This document shows positions 8,853 to 17,118 of a DNA stretch of 64,000 nt, piece after piece. The notes beneath the pieces are model-generated. The model worked only from the letters and a program-made list of their open reading frames with translations. It searched no databases and was not told the DNA's origin. The stretch is from Sulfurihydrogenibium subterraneum DSM 15120 (GTDB lineage Bacteria > Aquificota > Aquificia > Aquificales > Hydrogenothermaceae). Position numbers and translations under genes: made by a program. The DNA lies in the NCBI RefSeq assembly GCF_000619805.1, contig NZ_JHUV01000013.1, positions 18,124-82,123 on the forward strand. The letters are read 5' to 3'. Positions within the stretch are counted from its first letter, which is position 1, and every line of letters begins with the position of its first letter.

Positions 8853-9689
8853 ATGGGCTTAAAAGATTTTATCGACAAAATAAAAGGAAGAAGAAAGTTA
8901 AAAATAGAAGAAGGGTCTTGGATTAAGTGTGAAAAGTGTAAAACACTTCTTTACATAGAAGACCTTCTTAAAAATCTAAAAATATGTCCCCACTGTGGTT
9001 ATACATTTAGAATGTCTGCAAAAGAAAGAGTAGACTCTCTCTTAGATAAAGTTTATTCCTACGACATTTTCTCTAAGATAAAGCCTGTTGATATACTTAA
9101 CTTTAAAGATACAAAAAGGTACAAAGACAGGATTAAAGAATATCAAGAAAAAACAGGATTAAACGATGCAATAATAATTGCAAACGGTCTTATTTACGAT
9201 AGAGAGGTAGTGATAGCCTCTATGGATTTTAACTTTATGGGTGGAAGTATGGGAAGTGTTGTAGGGGCAAAGTTTGTAAGAGGTGTTGAGTTTGCAATAG
9301 AAAAAAAGATTCCTTTTATATTAGTTGCAGCTTCTGGTGGAGCAAGAATGCAAGAAAGCATACTCTCCCTTATGCAGATGGCAAAAACAGCTATAGCTAT
9401 TGACAGACTAAACAAAGCTGGAATACTTTACGTATCAGTCTTAACAGACCCAACTATGGGCGGTGTTTCTGCAAGTTTTGCATTTTTAGGAGACATTATA
9501 ATAGCAGAGCCAGAAAGTTTAATAGGATTTGCAGGTCCGAGAGTTATAGAGCAAACAATAAGACAGCAACTACCAGAAGGCTTCCAAAGAGCAGAGTTTT
9601 TACTTGAAAAAGGACAGATTGATATGGTTGTAGATAGAAAAAACTTGAAAAAAACAATATACACACTGATAAAACACACCCATGGATAA
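8853..9689 (+). CDS. accD: Acetyl-CoA carboxylase carboxyltransferase subunit beta
   Basis: A 278-residue AccD. The N-terminal zinc ribbon is CEKC followed by CPHC. Next comes the crotonase-fold carboxyltransferase core with ASGGARMQES and the DPTMGGVSASFAFLGD segment. With AccA it transfers the carboxyl group from biotin to acetyl-CoA to form malonyl-CoA. The ATG at 8853 is chosen over a GTG two codons upstream, because AAGGAG ends 5 bp before it. The end overlaps mobB by 8 bp. Confidence 0.96.
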   Translation: MGLKDFIDKIKGRRKLKIEEGSWIKCEKCKTLLYIEDLLKNLKICPHCGYTFRMSAKERVDSLLDKVYSYDIFSKIKPVDILNFKDTKRYKDRIKEYQEKTGLNDAIIIANGLIYDREVVIASMDFNFMGGSMGSVVGAKFVRGVEFAIEKKIPFILVAASGGARMQESILSLMQMAKTAIAIDRLNKAGILYVSVLTDPTMGGVSASFAFLGDIIIAEPESLIGFAGPRVIEQTIRQQLPEGFQRAEFLLEKGQIDMVVDRKNLKKTIYTLIKHTHG

Positions 9690-10179
9690 ACCAGTAATAG
9701 CAATAGTAGGAGCTCACAACAGCGGAAAGACTACTTTTATAGAGAAAGTGGTAAACATTCTGTCAGAAGAAGGCTTCAACGTCTGCTATATAAAACACGA
9801 CCCAAAAGGGAAGGCAAAAACAGACACAGAAGGAAAAGACAGTTATAAAGTATATCAAGCTGGAGCAAAGCAAGTTATAGTAGCATCTCCTGATAAAGTA
9901 TCATCTTTTGTAAGACTGCAAGATTATACACTTTTTGACTTTATAAAAAACTTCACGACCCAAAGCGTAGATATTATAATAGTAGAAGGATTTAAAACTG
10001 TAAAAGGTATCGACAAGTTTGAAGTGATACGAAAAGAAGAAAATAGACAGTTGATGATAAATAAGGAAGATGGATTGATTGGTGTTATAACAGACTACTA
10101 CCAGTACGAGACAGTGTTTGATATTAATAACCCACAAGAATTTGTAATTTTTTTAAAAAATAACTACTTAAAGAGGTAG
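9682..10179 (+). CDS. mobB: MobB, molybdopterin-guanine dinucleotide biosynthesis adaptor
   Basis: A 165-residue P-loop GTPase. The Walker A is GAHNSGKTT (residues 10-18), followed by a KHDPKGKAKTDTEGKDS segment and VEGFK, both typical of MobB. It assists MobA in attaching GMP to molybdopterin for molybdenum enzymes. No mobA is seen here. The ORF overlaps the accD end by 8 bp, so it is translated from the same message. Confidence 0.92.
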   Translation: MDKPVIAIVGAHNSGKTTFIEKVVNILSEEGFNVCYIKHDPKGKAKTDTEGKDSYKVYQAGAKQVIVASPDKVSSFVRLQDYTLFDFIKNFTTQSVDIIIVEGFKTVKGIDKFEVIRKEENRQLMINKEDGLIGVITDYYQYETVFDINNPQEFVIFLKNNYLKR

Positions 10180-10183
10180 GAAA

Positions 10184-10453
10184 ATGCAACTACATATAAT
10201 ATTTGCAGGAAGAGTTCATGGTGTAGGATTTAGAAAATTTGTAAAAAAAGTAGCAGACCAAATGAACGTAAAAGGTTTTGTAAGAAATCTTCCTGATGGA
10301 ACAGTTGAAGTTTTAGCTGAAGCTGACGAAGAGACTTTAAAAAACTTTTTCCAAGCCATAGAAAATGGACCACCTTTAGCAAGTGTTAATGGTATCAGAT
10401 ACGAATTTTTAGAAAAAGAAGGAGGATTTGATGAGTTTAAAATCGAGTATTAA
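10184..10453 (+). CDS. acyP: Acylphosphatase
   Basis: An 89-residue acylphosphatase. The phosphate-binding loop is GRVHGVGFR with its catalytic Arg, and the catalytic Asn lies in GFVRNLPDGTVEV. It hydrolyses acyl phosphates such as carbamoyl phosphate. It follows mobB by 4 bp and overlaps the next start by 23 bp; its GGAGG near the end serves as the next ribosome site. Confidence 0.94.
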   Translation: MQLHIIFAGRVHGVGFRKFVKKVADQMNVKGFVRNLPDGTVEVLAEADEETLKNFFQAIENGPPLASVNGIRYEFLEKEGGFDEFKIEY

Positions 10454-11741
10454 AATAGGTTTAGTATCAGCCTTAGTTCCTATTATAGCTATGGCTGAAG
10501 TTTATAAAGTTAAAAAAGGCGATACTTTAGAAAAAATAGCAAAAAAATATAACATAAGTGTTGAGGAAATTAAAAAAGCTAATAATCTTAAAGACGAAAA
10601 AAAATTAAAAGAAGGTATGAAGTTAAACATACCTGTAAAAACTTCTAAAGAAGAGAAGAAGAAAAAACACGAGGTAGCAGAAGAAACTTACACAGTTAAA
10701 AAAGGTGATACCCTTGAAACAATAGCCAAAAAGTACGGGTTAACGGTAAAAGAGATTATGGATTACAACAGTATGAAAGACGAAAAAATATTCGCAGGTG
10801 ATGAGCTTAAAATACCTGTAAAAAGGTCAGCTAAGAAAAAAGAAGAAGAGGCAACGCCTCAAATAGACTACTCTAAATGTGAAGTATACACCTTAAAAAA
10901 AGGTGGAACGTTAAAACATGTATCAAAAAAAACAGGTGTAGATTTATCTATACTTGAAAAATTAAATGATATACCATCAAACCAATGGTTAAAAGCAGGA
11001 AGTAAAGTATGTATAGCACCTAAAAAAGAAAAAGTAGAAGAAAAAGTATCTAAAACAGAAGATTTAGAAAACTGTACAATCATTTACAATCCTACAAAGA
11101 AAACGTCATTGGATGAGATAGCAAGAAAGTTCCATACATCTTCAAGAAAACTTAGGAATATTAATAATTTACCATCAAGTGTAAAATATGTAGAAACAGG
11201 ACAAAAAATCTGCGTCGCACGAGAAGACATCCTTTCTTCAAAAAACATAGTAGTAGAGGATAAGCATGAAACTATAAAAGAAGAGACAAGAGTCAAAGAA
11301 GAAACTCAAACAAAAGAAGTACCCCTACCTAAAAAAGTTGAACCTAAAGTTGCTAACGGTAATAATTTAGGTGTTAAATTAGATTGGCCTGTAAAAGGAA
11401 AAGTTGTTGCACCTTTCCAAAATGATGATCAAGTAAGACATCTAGGAATAGATATTCAAACAGATTGTGCAGCTCCTGTAAAAGCGTCTGAAGATGGTAA
11501 AGTGATATATGCAGGAGATGGAATAAAAGCATTTGGTAATTTAGTTGTAATAAGACATAACAATGGACTAACGACAGTTTACGGATACTTAGACAGTATT
11601 AACGTAAAAGAAGGAAGAGTTGTAAGTAAAGGAGAGATGATTGGAACTGCAGGAAAGTTGAAAAATTCAGACAACTGCGGTATCTACTTTGAAGTTAGAA
11701 AAAATGTAACACCTTTAGACCCAATGACAGTTTTAGAATAA
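10431..11741 (+). CDS. LysM-repeat protein with degenerate LytM/M23 domain (EnvC/NlpD-like)
   Basis: A 436-residue exported protein with an N-terminal signal sequence ending near AMA-EVYKV. Two clear LysM repeats (YKVKKGDTLEKIAKKYNIS and YTVKKGDTLETIAKKYGLT) are followed by two weaker ones near residues 150 and 212. A Lys/Glu-rich linker leads to a C-terminal M23 fold. Its first motif survives as HLGIDI, but YGHL is YGYL and the HxH of PHLHFE is GIY in CGIYFEVR. Zinc ligands are therefore missing, as in the amidase activators EnvC and NlpD. A role in activating peptidoglycan amidases during cell separation is inferred. GGAGG lies 5 bp before the ATG. Confidence 0.88.
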   Translation: MSLKSSIKIGLVSALVPIIAMAEVYKVKKGDTLEKIAKKYNISVEEIKKANNLKDEKKLKEGMKLNIPVKTSKEEKKKKHEVAEETYTVKKGDTLETIAKKYGLTVKEIMDYNSMKDEKIFAGDELKIPVKRSAKKKEEEATPQIDYSKCEVYTLKKGGTLKHVSKKTGVDLSILEKLNDIPSNQWLKAGSKVCIAPKKEKVEEKVSKTEDLENCTIIYNPTKKTSLDEIARKFHTSSRKLRNINNLPSSVKYVETGQKICVAREDILSSKNIVVEDKHETIKEETRVKEETQTKEVPLPKKVEPKVANGNNLGVKLDWPVKGKVVAPFQNDDQVRHLGIDIQTDCAAPVKASEDGKVIYAGDGIKAFGNLVVIRHNNGLTTVYGYLDSINVKEGRVVSKGEMIGTAGKLKNSDNCGIYFEVRKNVTPLDPMTVLE

Positions 11742-11760
11742 CTTATAAAGGAGTGATAGA

Positions 11761-12960
11761 ATGCCTGAAGAATTTCCACGAATTAAAAGACTTCCACAGT
11801 ACGTATTTGCTGTAGTAAACGATTTAAAAGCAAGACTAAGGAAAGAAGGAGAAGATATTATAGACCTTGGTATGGGAAATCCGGATTTACCACCAGCACC
11901 TCACATAATAGAAAAGCTGTGTGAATCTGCAAAAAAGAAAACAACCCACAGATACTCAATGTCTCAAGGAATACCAAGGCTTAGAAAAGCGATAACAGAT
12001 TTTTATAAAAAAAGATATGACGTAGACCTTGACCCAGAAAAAGAAGTGATAATGACGATAGGTTCCAAGGAAGGCTTGGCTCACTTGATGCTTGCAATGC
12101 TTGAACCGGGAGACATTGCAATGGTTCCAAGTCCAAGATACCCTATTCACTACTACGCACCAGTAATAGCAGGAGCAAGTGTTTTAACCGTACCACTACC
12201 TTTAGAAGGTTCTGATAGTGAAAAACAAGAACAGTTTTTAAAAAATATTTATGAAACTTATGAAGACTCTTACCCTGAGGCAAAAGTCCTTATCCTCAAC
12301 TTTCCTAACAATCCTACAACTATGACTGTAGATTTGGAGTTTTTTAAAGAGATAGTGGCTTTTGCTAAAAAGAAAAATCTCTGGATAATCCACGACCTTG
12401 CTTACGGAGACCTGTGTTATGATGGCTATAAAGCACCAAGTATTCTACAAGTAGAAGGAGCCAAAGATGTTGCAGTTGAAACGTACTCTATGACGAAAGG
12501 TTTTTCAATGGCAGGATGGAGGGTTGCTTTTGTCTTAGGAAATGAAACACTTGTGTATAACCTTAAAAGACTTAAAAGCTACCTTGATTACGGAACGTTT
12601 ACACCTATTCAAGTAGCAAGTATAATAGCCTTAGAAGGGGATTACTCTGTTGTAGAAAAGGCAAGGGATACTTACTCTAAGAGGTTGGATATTTTAGTAG
12701 ATGGGCTAAATAAAGCTGGGTGGCCTGTAGAAAAACCTAAAGCAACTATGTTCTTATGGGCAAAAATTCCAGAAAAATTTAGACATTTAGGCTCAATAGA
12801 GTTTAGCAAACTTCTTCTAACAGAAGGAAAGGTAGCGGTAGCTCCGGGAATAGGCTTTGGAGAGCACGGAGAAGGTTATGTTAGATTTGCAGTAGTTGAA
12901 AACGAAAAAAGAATAAGGCAGGCAGTCTCAAACATTAAAAAACTTATGAAAAAATACTGA
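11761..12960 (+). CDS. alaC: Alanine transaminase-type class I aminotransferase
   Basis: A 399-residue PLP enzyme close to E. coli AlaC along its whole length: RLPxYVF near the N-terminus, GEDIIDLGMGNPD, TIGSKEGLAHLMLA, FPNNPT and IHDLAYGD. The Schiff-base lysine lies in YSMTKGFSMAGWRV. It likely converts pyruvate and glutamate to alanine and 2-oxoglutarate. LL-diaminopimelate aminotransferases are related, but the AlaC match is closer. GGAG precedes the start, and the stop overlaps the next start as TGATG. Confidence 0.88.
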   Translation: MPEEFPRIKRLPQYVFAVVNDLKARLRKEGEDIIDLGMGNPDLPPAPHIIEKLCESAKKKTTHRYSMSQGIPRLRKAITDFYKKRYDVDLDPEKEVIMTIGSKEGLAHLMLAMLEPGDIAMVPSPRYPIHYYAPVIAGASVLTVPLPLEGSDSEKQEQFLKNIYETYEDSYPEAKVLILNFPNNPTTMTVDLEFFKEIVAFAKKKNLWIIHDLAYGDLCYDGYKAPSILQVEGAKDVAVETYSMTKGFSMAGWRVAFVLGNETLVYNLKRLKSYLDYGTFTPIQVASIIALEGDYSVVEKARDTYSKRLDILVDGLNKAGWPVEKPKATMFLWAKIPEKFRHLGSIEFSKLLLTEGKVAVAPGIGFGEHGEGYVRFAVVENEKRIRQAVSNIKKLMKKY

Positions 12961-13946
12961 TGATACTTTACATCTTAAAAAGACTTTTTCAGATGATCCC
13001 TCTTATAGTAGGGATCACTTTTCTTTCTTTTGTTATTATCCAGATGGCACCGGGAGACTATTTAGACCAGCTGAGAATGAACCCTCAAATATCTGAATCT
13101 ACAATTGAAAAACTAAAACAAACTTACGGGTTAGACCAACCTATCCTTATCCAGTACTTTAAATGGCTTTCAAATGCTATTCTTTTTGACCTTGGTTTTT
13201 CTTTTAGTTATAACATGCCAGTTTTAGAGCTTATAAAAGAGAGAGTACCTAATACTTTATTTTTATCAATAACTTCTGGTTTACTTGCATGGCTACTGGC
13301 AGTTCCTCTGGGTATATTTGCAGCTTTAAAGCCTAACTCTGTTGTAGATAAATTTATACAGATATTCTCATTTACGTTTATGTCTTTACCTTCTTTCTTT
13401 TTGGCTTTTTTGTTACTTTTTTTTGCTGTAAAAACAGGTTTACTTCCAACTGGAGGAGCTACAGGTCCTGGATATGAAAATATGCCTTTTTGGGAGAAAA
13501 TTTTAGATAGAGTGTGGCATGTTAGCCTTCCTGCTTTTGTCCTTGCTATTACATCTTTAGCTGGATTGATAAGACTTGTTAGAAGTGCTATGATTGAAGC
13601 TCTTGTATCAGAATACGTTCTTTTTGCAAGGGCAAAAGGTTTATCTGAAAAGCAGGTTGTATTAAAACACGCATTAAGGAACGCCTTAAACCCATTTATA
13701 ACTATCCTTGGCTTTGAGATAGCATCTTTACTCTCAGGAGCTGCTTTAGTGGAGATTATTGTAAACTGGCCGGGAATGGGTATGCTTATGCTTGATGCTG
13801 TTTTATCTCAGGATTTGTATCTTGTAATGGGTGGACTTTACATAGGCTCAATAATGCTCATTGTAGGGAATCTTATAGCTGACTTGCTTCTTGCAAAGTT
13901 AGACCCAAGAATAAGACAAAGAGAAGTGGAAGGAATACTAAAGTGA
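12960..13946 (+). CDS. Peptide/nickel ABC transporter permease, DppB type
   Basis: A 328-residue inner-membrane permease with six predicted helices, the N-terminal ILKRLFQMIPLIVGIT pattern and an EAA coupling loop (ARAKGLSEKQVVLKHALRNA) that contacts the ATPase. The GMGMLMLDAVLSQD segment is typical of DppB. It starts on the alaC stop and is coupled to the next permease by GTGA. No binding protein or ATPase gene is adjacent; an OppF-type ATPase gene lies at 28711 in this window. Confidence 0.9.
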   Translation: MILYILKRLFQMIPLIVGITFLSFVIIQMAPGDYLDQLRMNPQISESTIEKLKQTYGLDQPILIQYFKWLSNAILFDLGFSFSYNMPVLELIKERVPNTLFLSITSGLLAWLLAVPLGIFAALKPNSVVDKFIQIFSFTFMSLPSFFLAFLLLFFAVKTGLLPTGGATGPGYENMPFWEKILDRVWHVSLPAFVLAITSLAGLIRLVRSAMIEALVSEYVLFARAKGLSEKQVVLKHALRNALNPFITILGFEIASLLSGAALVEIIVNWPGMGMLMLDAVLSQDLYLVMGGLYIGSIMLIVGNLIADLLLAKLDPRIRQREVEGILK

Positions 13947-15004
13947 AAGAAGTTTTTAAATACATCAAAAAAAATAAGTTTGCCTACATATCTTTGTACA
14001 TACTTGGTATATTCTACTTTTCAGCCTTGTTTGCAGACTTTGTAGCACCTTATCCTTACGATATTCAACACAGGGACACTCCTTACCATCCACCAACTCA
14101 AATTCACTTTTTTGATGAAAAAGGAAATTTTCACTTAAGACCTTTTGTTTACAAATACGACCTTGTTGACCCTGTTTTTAAAAGTTATAAAGTAAACTAC
14201 GATGTTAAATATCCAGTAGAGTTTTTTGTAAGGGGGCATGAGCATTACTTACTTGGATTTATAAAAACAGACCTACATCTTTTTGGCGTAAAAGAAGGTA
14301 AGATTTTTCTTTTAGGAGCTGATAACTTAGGGAGAGATATATTTTCAAGGATGCTTTATGCATCTCGCATATCTTTATCTATTGGTATAATAGGCGTTTT
14401 ACTTTCTTTTACTATTGGAGCTATTGTAGGTGGAGTAGCTGGATACTTTGGTGGGAAAGTTGATAACATTCTTATGAGGTTGTCTGAAATAGTAATGTCT
14501 TTTCCCGGATTTTATCTTATGCTTGCTTTAAGAGCTGTTTTTCCAATAACTTTATCTTCTGTAGAAGTGTTTTTGCTAATAGTGGTAATACTTTCTTTTG
14601 TTGGTTGGGCTGGACTGGCAAGGGTTATAAGAGGAATGGTTTTATCTATAAGGGAGCAAGAGTACGTATTAGCTGCAAAATCTTACGGGGCATCGTCTTT
14701 CAGAATTATAACAAAACATATAATACCAAACACTTTTTCTTATCTACTTATTGCTGCAACCCTTTCTATACCTGGATACATACTGGGAGAAAGTGCGTTA
14801 AGCCTTTTAGGGCTTGGAATACAAGAGCCATATGCAAGCTGGGGTAATATGCTCTCTTCTGCAAGGAGCATCACTGCCATCTCCTCTTATCCTTGGATAC
14901 TTGCTCCCGGAGTTGCAATATTTTTAACTATTCTTGCCTTCAACTTGCTGGGAGATGCCTTAAGAGACGCTTTAGACCCTAAACTTAAAAGATTGATAAA
15001 GTAA
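13943..15004 (+). CDS. Peptide/nickel ABC transporter permease, DppC type
   Basis: A 353-residue permease. After the first helix comes an extra extracytoplasmic insert of about 80 residues (from HRDTPYHPP to the LLGADNLGRDIFSRMLY motif), seen in one subset of DppC/OppC proteins. The EAA loop is AAKSYGASSFRIITKHIIPN, followed by GYILGESALSLLGLG. It begins with GTG overlapping the dppB stop and ends 1 bp before the convergent gene at 15006. Confidence 0.9.
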   Translation: MKEVFKYIKKNKFAYISLYILGIFYFSALFADFVAPYPYDIQHRDTPYHPPTQIHFFDEKGNFHLRPFVYKYDLVDPVFKSYKVNYDVKYPVEFFVRGHEHYLLGFIKTDLHLFGVKEGKIFLLGADNLGRDIFSRMLYASRISLSIGIIGVLLSFTIGAIVGGVAGYFGGKVDNILMRLSEIVMSFPGFYLMLALRAVFPITLSSVEVFLLIVVILSFVGWAGLARVIRGMVLSIREQEYVLAAKSYGASSFRIITKHIIPNTFSYLLIAATLSIPGYILGESALSLLGLGIQEPYASWGNMLSSARSITAISSYPWILAPGVAIFLTILAFNLLGDALRDALDPKLKRLIK

Positions 15005-15005
15005 G

Positions 15006-15680
15006 TTAGATTCTTAAAGTGTGTCCGTTTTTTTTAAGCCAGCCATCATAATTTTCATAATCTGGCATAATTATTTTTACTTTGCTCCAAAAATCTTTAC
15101 TGTGATTTTTTTCTACTATATGTACAAGTTCGTGGACTACAACGTAATCAATTACTGGTAAAGGTGCCATTATAAGTCTCCAAGAGAAGTTAAGATTATT
15201 ATTATGAGAACACGAACCCCATCTTTTTTGAGCGTTTGTTATATTTATACAGTTATACTTAAATCCTCTTTTTTGAGCATAAAATTCTACCCTTTCCTTT
15301 ATCTTTTTGTATGCTTTATCTTTGTACCACTGAATAAAAATATTTCTAGCTACTGGTAGATAATCTTTTAACAAATAAAAGCCATTATTGAAAATGAGAG
15401 GTTTGTTTTGATTTTCTGCTATCGTGAGCTTGTAATAGTTTCCAAGATATAAAAATTCTTCACCACTTATAAATTCTTTTTTACCTGATTTTGAGTTTCT
15501 TTTATTTATCTCTTCTAACTTTTTCTCTATCCATCCTTTGTGTTTCACAACCAACTTTAACACAGTATCATCATCCGCATGATAAGGTGCTTTTATTATT
15601 ATGGTTGCATCATCTGTTATTTGAAGGGCTACCGTTTTTCTGTTGCTTCTTATAATCTTTTCTATTTTTATGTTATCCAT
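15006..15680 (-). CDS. YgjP-type (DUF45, M48-like) zinc metalloprotease
   Basis: A protein of about 224 residues. The C-terminal YgjP/SprT-like domain has HELVH with a downstream HSKDFW His, giving a gluzincin-type site, and the preceding KRWGSCS motif is diagnostic. Relatives often lie beside restriction or repair genes and their substrates are not established. The ATG at 15680 has GGTGGTGG just upstream; another ATG four codons earlier (15692) lacks such a site. It diverges from the lexA cassette across about 155 bp. Confidence 0.85.
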   Translation of the reverse strand: MDNIKIEKIIRSNRKTVALQITDDATIIIKAPYHADDDTVLKLVVKHKGWIEKKLEEINKRNSKSGKKEFISGEEFLYLGNYYKLTIAENQNKPLIFNNGFYLLKDYLPVARNIFIQWYKDKAYKKIKERVEFYAQKRGFKYNCINITNAQKRWGSCSHNNNLNFSWRLIMAPLPVIDYVVVHELVHIVEKNHSKDFWSKVKIIMPDYENYDGWLKKNGHTLRI

Positions 15681-15769
15681 TGCCACCACCATAAATATGG
15701 TAAGAAAGTTCAGATAGATAGTTAAACATAACTAAAAGTGAAATTCAAATATAACAAAAATTTAGCCTC

Positions 15770-15798
15770 TTGATTTTCGGTTTTTTTTCGGTTATAAT
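15770..15798 (+). promoter_or_regulatory. Sigma-70-type promoter of the LexA-PolB cassette
   Basis: TTGATT (15770-15775), a 17-bp spacer and a perfect TATAAT (15793-15798). The predicted start near 15805 leaves a leader of about 30 nt with AAGGA before the ATG at 15836. Direct repeats fill the spacer. Confidence 0.7.
15774..15793 (+). promoter_or_regulatory. Candidate LexA operator: direct repeat TTTTCGGTT
   Basis: Two copies of TTTTCGGTT start at 15774 and 15785, 11 bp apart and so on the same face of the helix. They fill the spacer between -35 and -10, where a bound repressor would block polymerase. Most LexA operators are palindromes, but direct-repeat operators (GTTC-N7-GTTC) are known in alphaproteobacteria. 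Autoregulation by the adjacent LexA is inferred. Confidence 0.45.
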
Positions 15799-15835
15799 AA
15801 AAATAGTGAGTATAAATAAAAAGGAAAATATATGC

Positions 15836-16435
15836 ATGCGTAAAAAACAGCAAGAAATACTTAATTTTATTGAAAGCTTTTATAAAAGAAACAGAAGATT
15901 TCCAACATTAAAAGAAATAGCATCACATTTTAATATATCTGCTGTATCTACAGTACACGAGCATTTGGAAAAATTAGTTGAAGAGGGGTATTTAAAAAAA
16001 GTAAAAAGAGGAATTTATGAATTATCTTATAATGTATGGTCTTTTCCTATAATAGGATATATAGCTGCGGGTAATCCAATAGAAGCTGTTAATGATTTAT
16101 TTGAAATTATAGATATATCTAATCTATTAGATTCTCATAACTGTTATGCTCTTAAAGTTAAAGGAAACTCAATGATTGATGAGCATATTTTAAACGGAGA
16201 CATAATCATTGTAGAAAATAGACAAACTGCAATAAACGGAGAAATAGCGGTTGTTTTAATAGATAATCAGGAAACGACCTTAAAAAAGGTATATTTTGAA
16301 GATAAAATGGTAAAGCTTGTCTCTGCTAATCCAAATTTTGAACCAATGTATTTTGAATCTGAGAGGGTAAGAATACAGGGAGTTGTAAGAGGAATAATAA
16401 GGGATTATAAATCACAATTAAAAAGGAAGGGTTAA
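15836..16435 (+). CDS. lexA: LexA-family SOS repressor / self-cleaving S24 protein
   Basis: A 199-residue LexA-like protein. The winged-helix DNA-binding half (residues 1-65) includes PTLKEIASHFNIS as helix-turn-helix. The S24 half has an Ala78-Gly79 cleavage site (GYIAAGNP), catalytic Ser112 (KGNSMID) and Lys150 (TTLKKVYF), spaced much as in E. coli LexA. It should repress its targets until RecA filaments trigger self-cleavage. The ATG at 15836 has AAGG at 15821 and gives the usual LexA N-terminus; a longer frame from 15770 would begin inside the promoter. It heads a tight four-gene operon and is followed after 1 bp by the next start. Confidence 0.92.
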   Translation: MRKKQQEILNFIESFYKRNRRFPTLKEIASHFNISAVSTVHEHLEKLVEEGYLKKVKRGIYELSYNVWSFPIIGYIAAGNPIEAVNDLFEIIDISNLLDSHNCYALKVKGNSMIDEHILNGDIIIVENRQTAINGEIAVVLIDNQETTLKKVYFEDKMVKLVSANPNFEPMYFESERVRIQGVVRGIIRDYKSQLKRKG

Positions 16436-16436
16436 A

Positions 16437-16874
16437 TTGATAGGAAAATCTGAAAATAATTGGAAAAAAATAACAGCTGATAAAGCAACATATCACGAAT
16501 TAATTTTTAATTTAGCGTCTAACGGGTTAAAAGTTTGTTTTATAGAATGTAGTCATAAGTTTGACCCTTATCTAATAACACAAATAGCAAGAAAACATAA
16601 AAAAGATCATCTAAAAATACTTGAAAGAATCTTTGTAATTAGGGTATTTAACATACACCATTTAAAAACTGCAATAGAGAAAGCAAAAATTTTTGATTAT
16701 ATCTTTATTTCAGGGATAGAAAGGCTAATAGATAATAGCTGCGTATCTCTAAAAGAAAAAGAGTATTTTAAGGAATACCTTTTAGAACAGATAAAGAGTA
16801 TAGATAAAAAAATATTTTTTATTACAAACAAAATATTAACTATTAAAAAAAGCGGAGGTATTAAAAATGGGTAG
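16437..16874 (+). CDS. RecA/RadA-like protein lacking Walker A (ImuA-like position)
   Basis: A 145-residue protein starting at TTG with an AAGGAAGGG ribosome site. Its layout follows the middle of RecA/RadA/KaiC ATPase cores: a strand GLKVCFIEC where RadA has its VLYIDTE strand, an FDPYLITQIARKHK helix, then IFVIRVFNIHHLKTAI and a hydrophobic strand FDYIFISGIERLID in the Walker B position. The Walker A loop is absent and the Walker B acidic residue is not evident, so ATPase activity is unlikely. Degenerate RecA-like proteins (ImuA, SulA-related) accompany mutagenic polymerases in other bacteria. The match is by pattern only. Confidence 0.65.
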   Translation: MIGKSENNWKKITADKATYHELIFNLASNGLKVCFIECSHKFDPYLITQIARKHKKDHLKILERIFVIRVFNIHHLKTAIEKAKIFDYIFISGIERLIDNSCVSLKEKEYFKEYLLEQIKSIDKKIFFITNKILTIKKSGGIKNG

Positions 16875-17118
16875 ATTAATGCCATCTCCTACTGGAATTG
16901 TTTTAAAAGAAAAAGAAAGCTGGTCAGAATTTAGAAAAGCTTTGAGAAAAGATGATAGAGAAATTTTTGATGAACTATTTTCATACGCAAAATTTCATGC
17001 TACTGCAATTGGAGAATCAAATAAATTTTATCCCATGGAAGCTATATTACTTTCAATGCTTATAGAAATGAAGAAAGAAATAAACAATCTAAAAAGCCAG
17101 CTAAAAAATGGAACATAA
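16867..17118 (+). CDS. Small helical protein of the PolB cassette, function unknown
   Basis: An 83-residue protein I do not recognise. It begins GRLMPSPTGIVLKEKESW, then is mostly helical, with an amphipathic C-terminal helix (AILLSMLIEMKKEINNLK) that may pair with a partner. GGAGG lies 8 bp before the ATG. It overlaps the gene before by 8 bp and the polymerase gene after by 11 bp, so all three should be made together. An adaptor role between polymerase and RecA-like protein is a guess from position. Confidence 0.75.
   Translation: MGRLMPSPTGIVLKEKESWSEFRKALRKDDREIFDELFSYAKFHATAIGESNKFYPMEAILLSMLIEMKKEINNLKSQLKNGT

Noticed and set aside
9901..10137. ORF opposite mobB
   Set aside because: Low-complexity Tyr/Phe-rich translation, typical of antisense to AT-rich coding DNA.
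14605..14847. 80-codon ORF inside the DppC gene
   Set aside because: Shadow frame of the conserved permease; Cys/Arg-rich translation without family features.
15006..15680. YgjP metalloprotease as part of a restriction-modification locus
   Set aside because: No hsdR, hsdM or methylase gene is nearby.
15770..15835. N-terminal extension of LexA from an ATG at 15770
   Set aside because: It would run through the -35, the direct repeats and the -10. The ATG at 15836 has a ribosome site and gives the normal LexA length.
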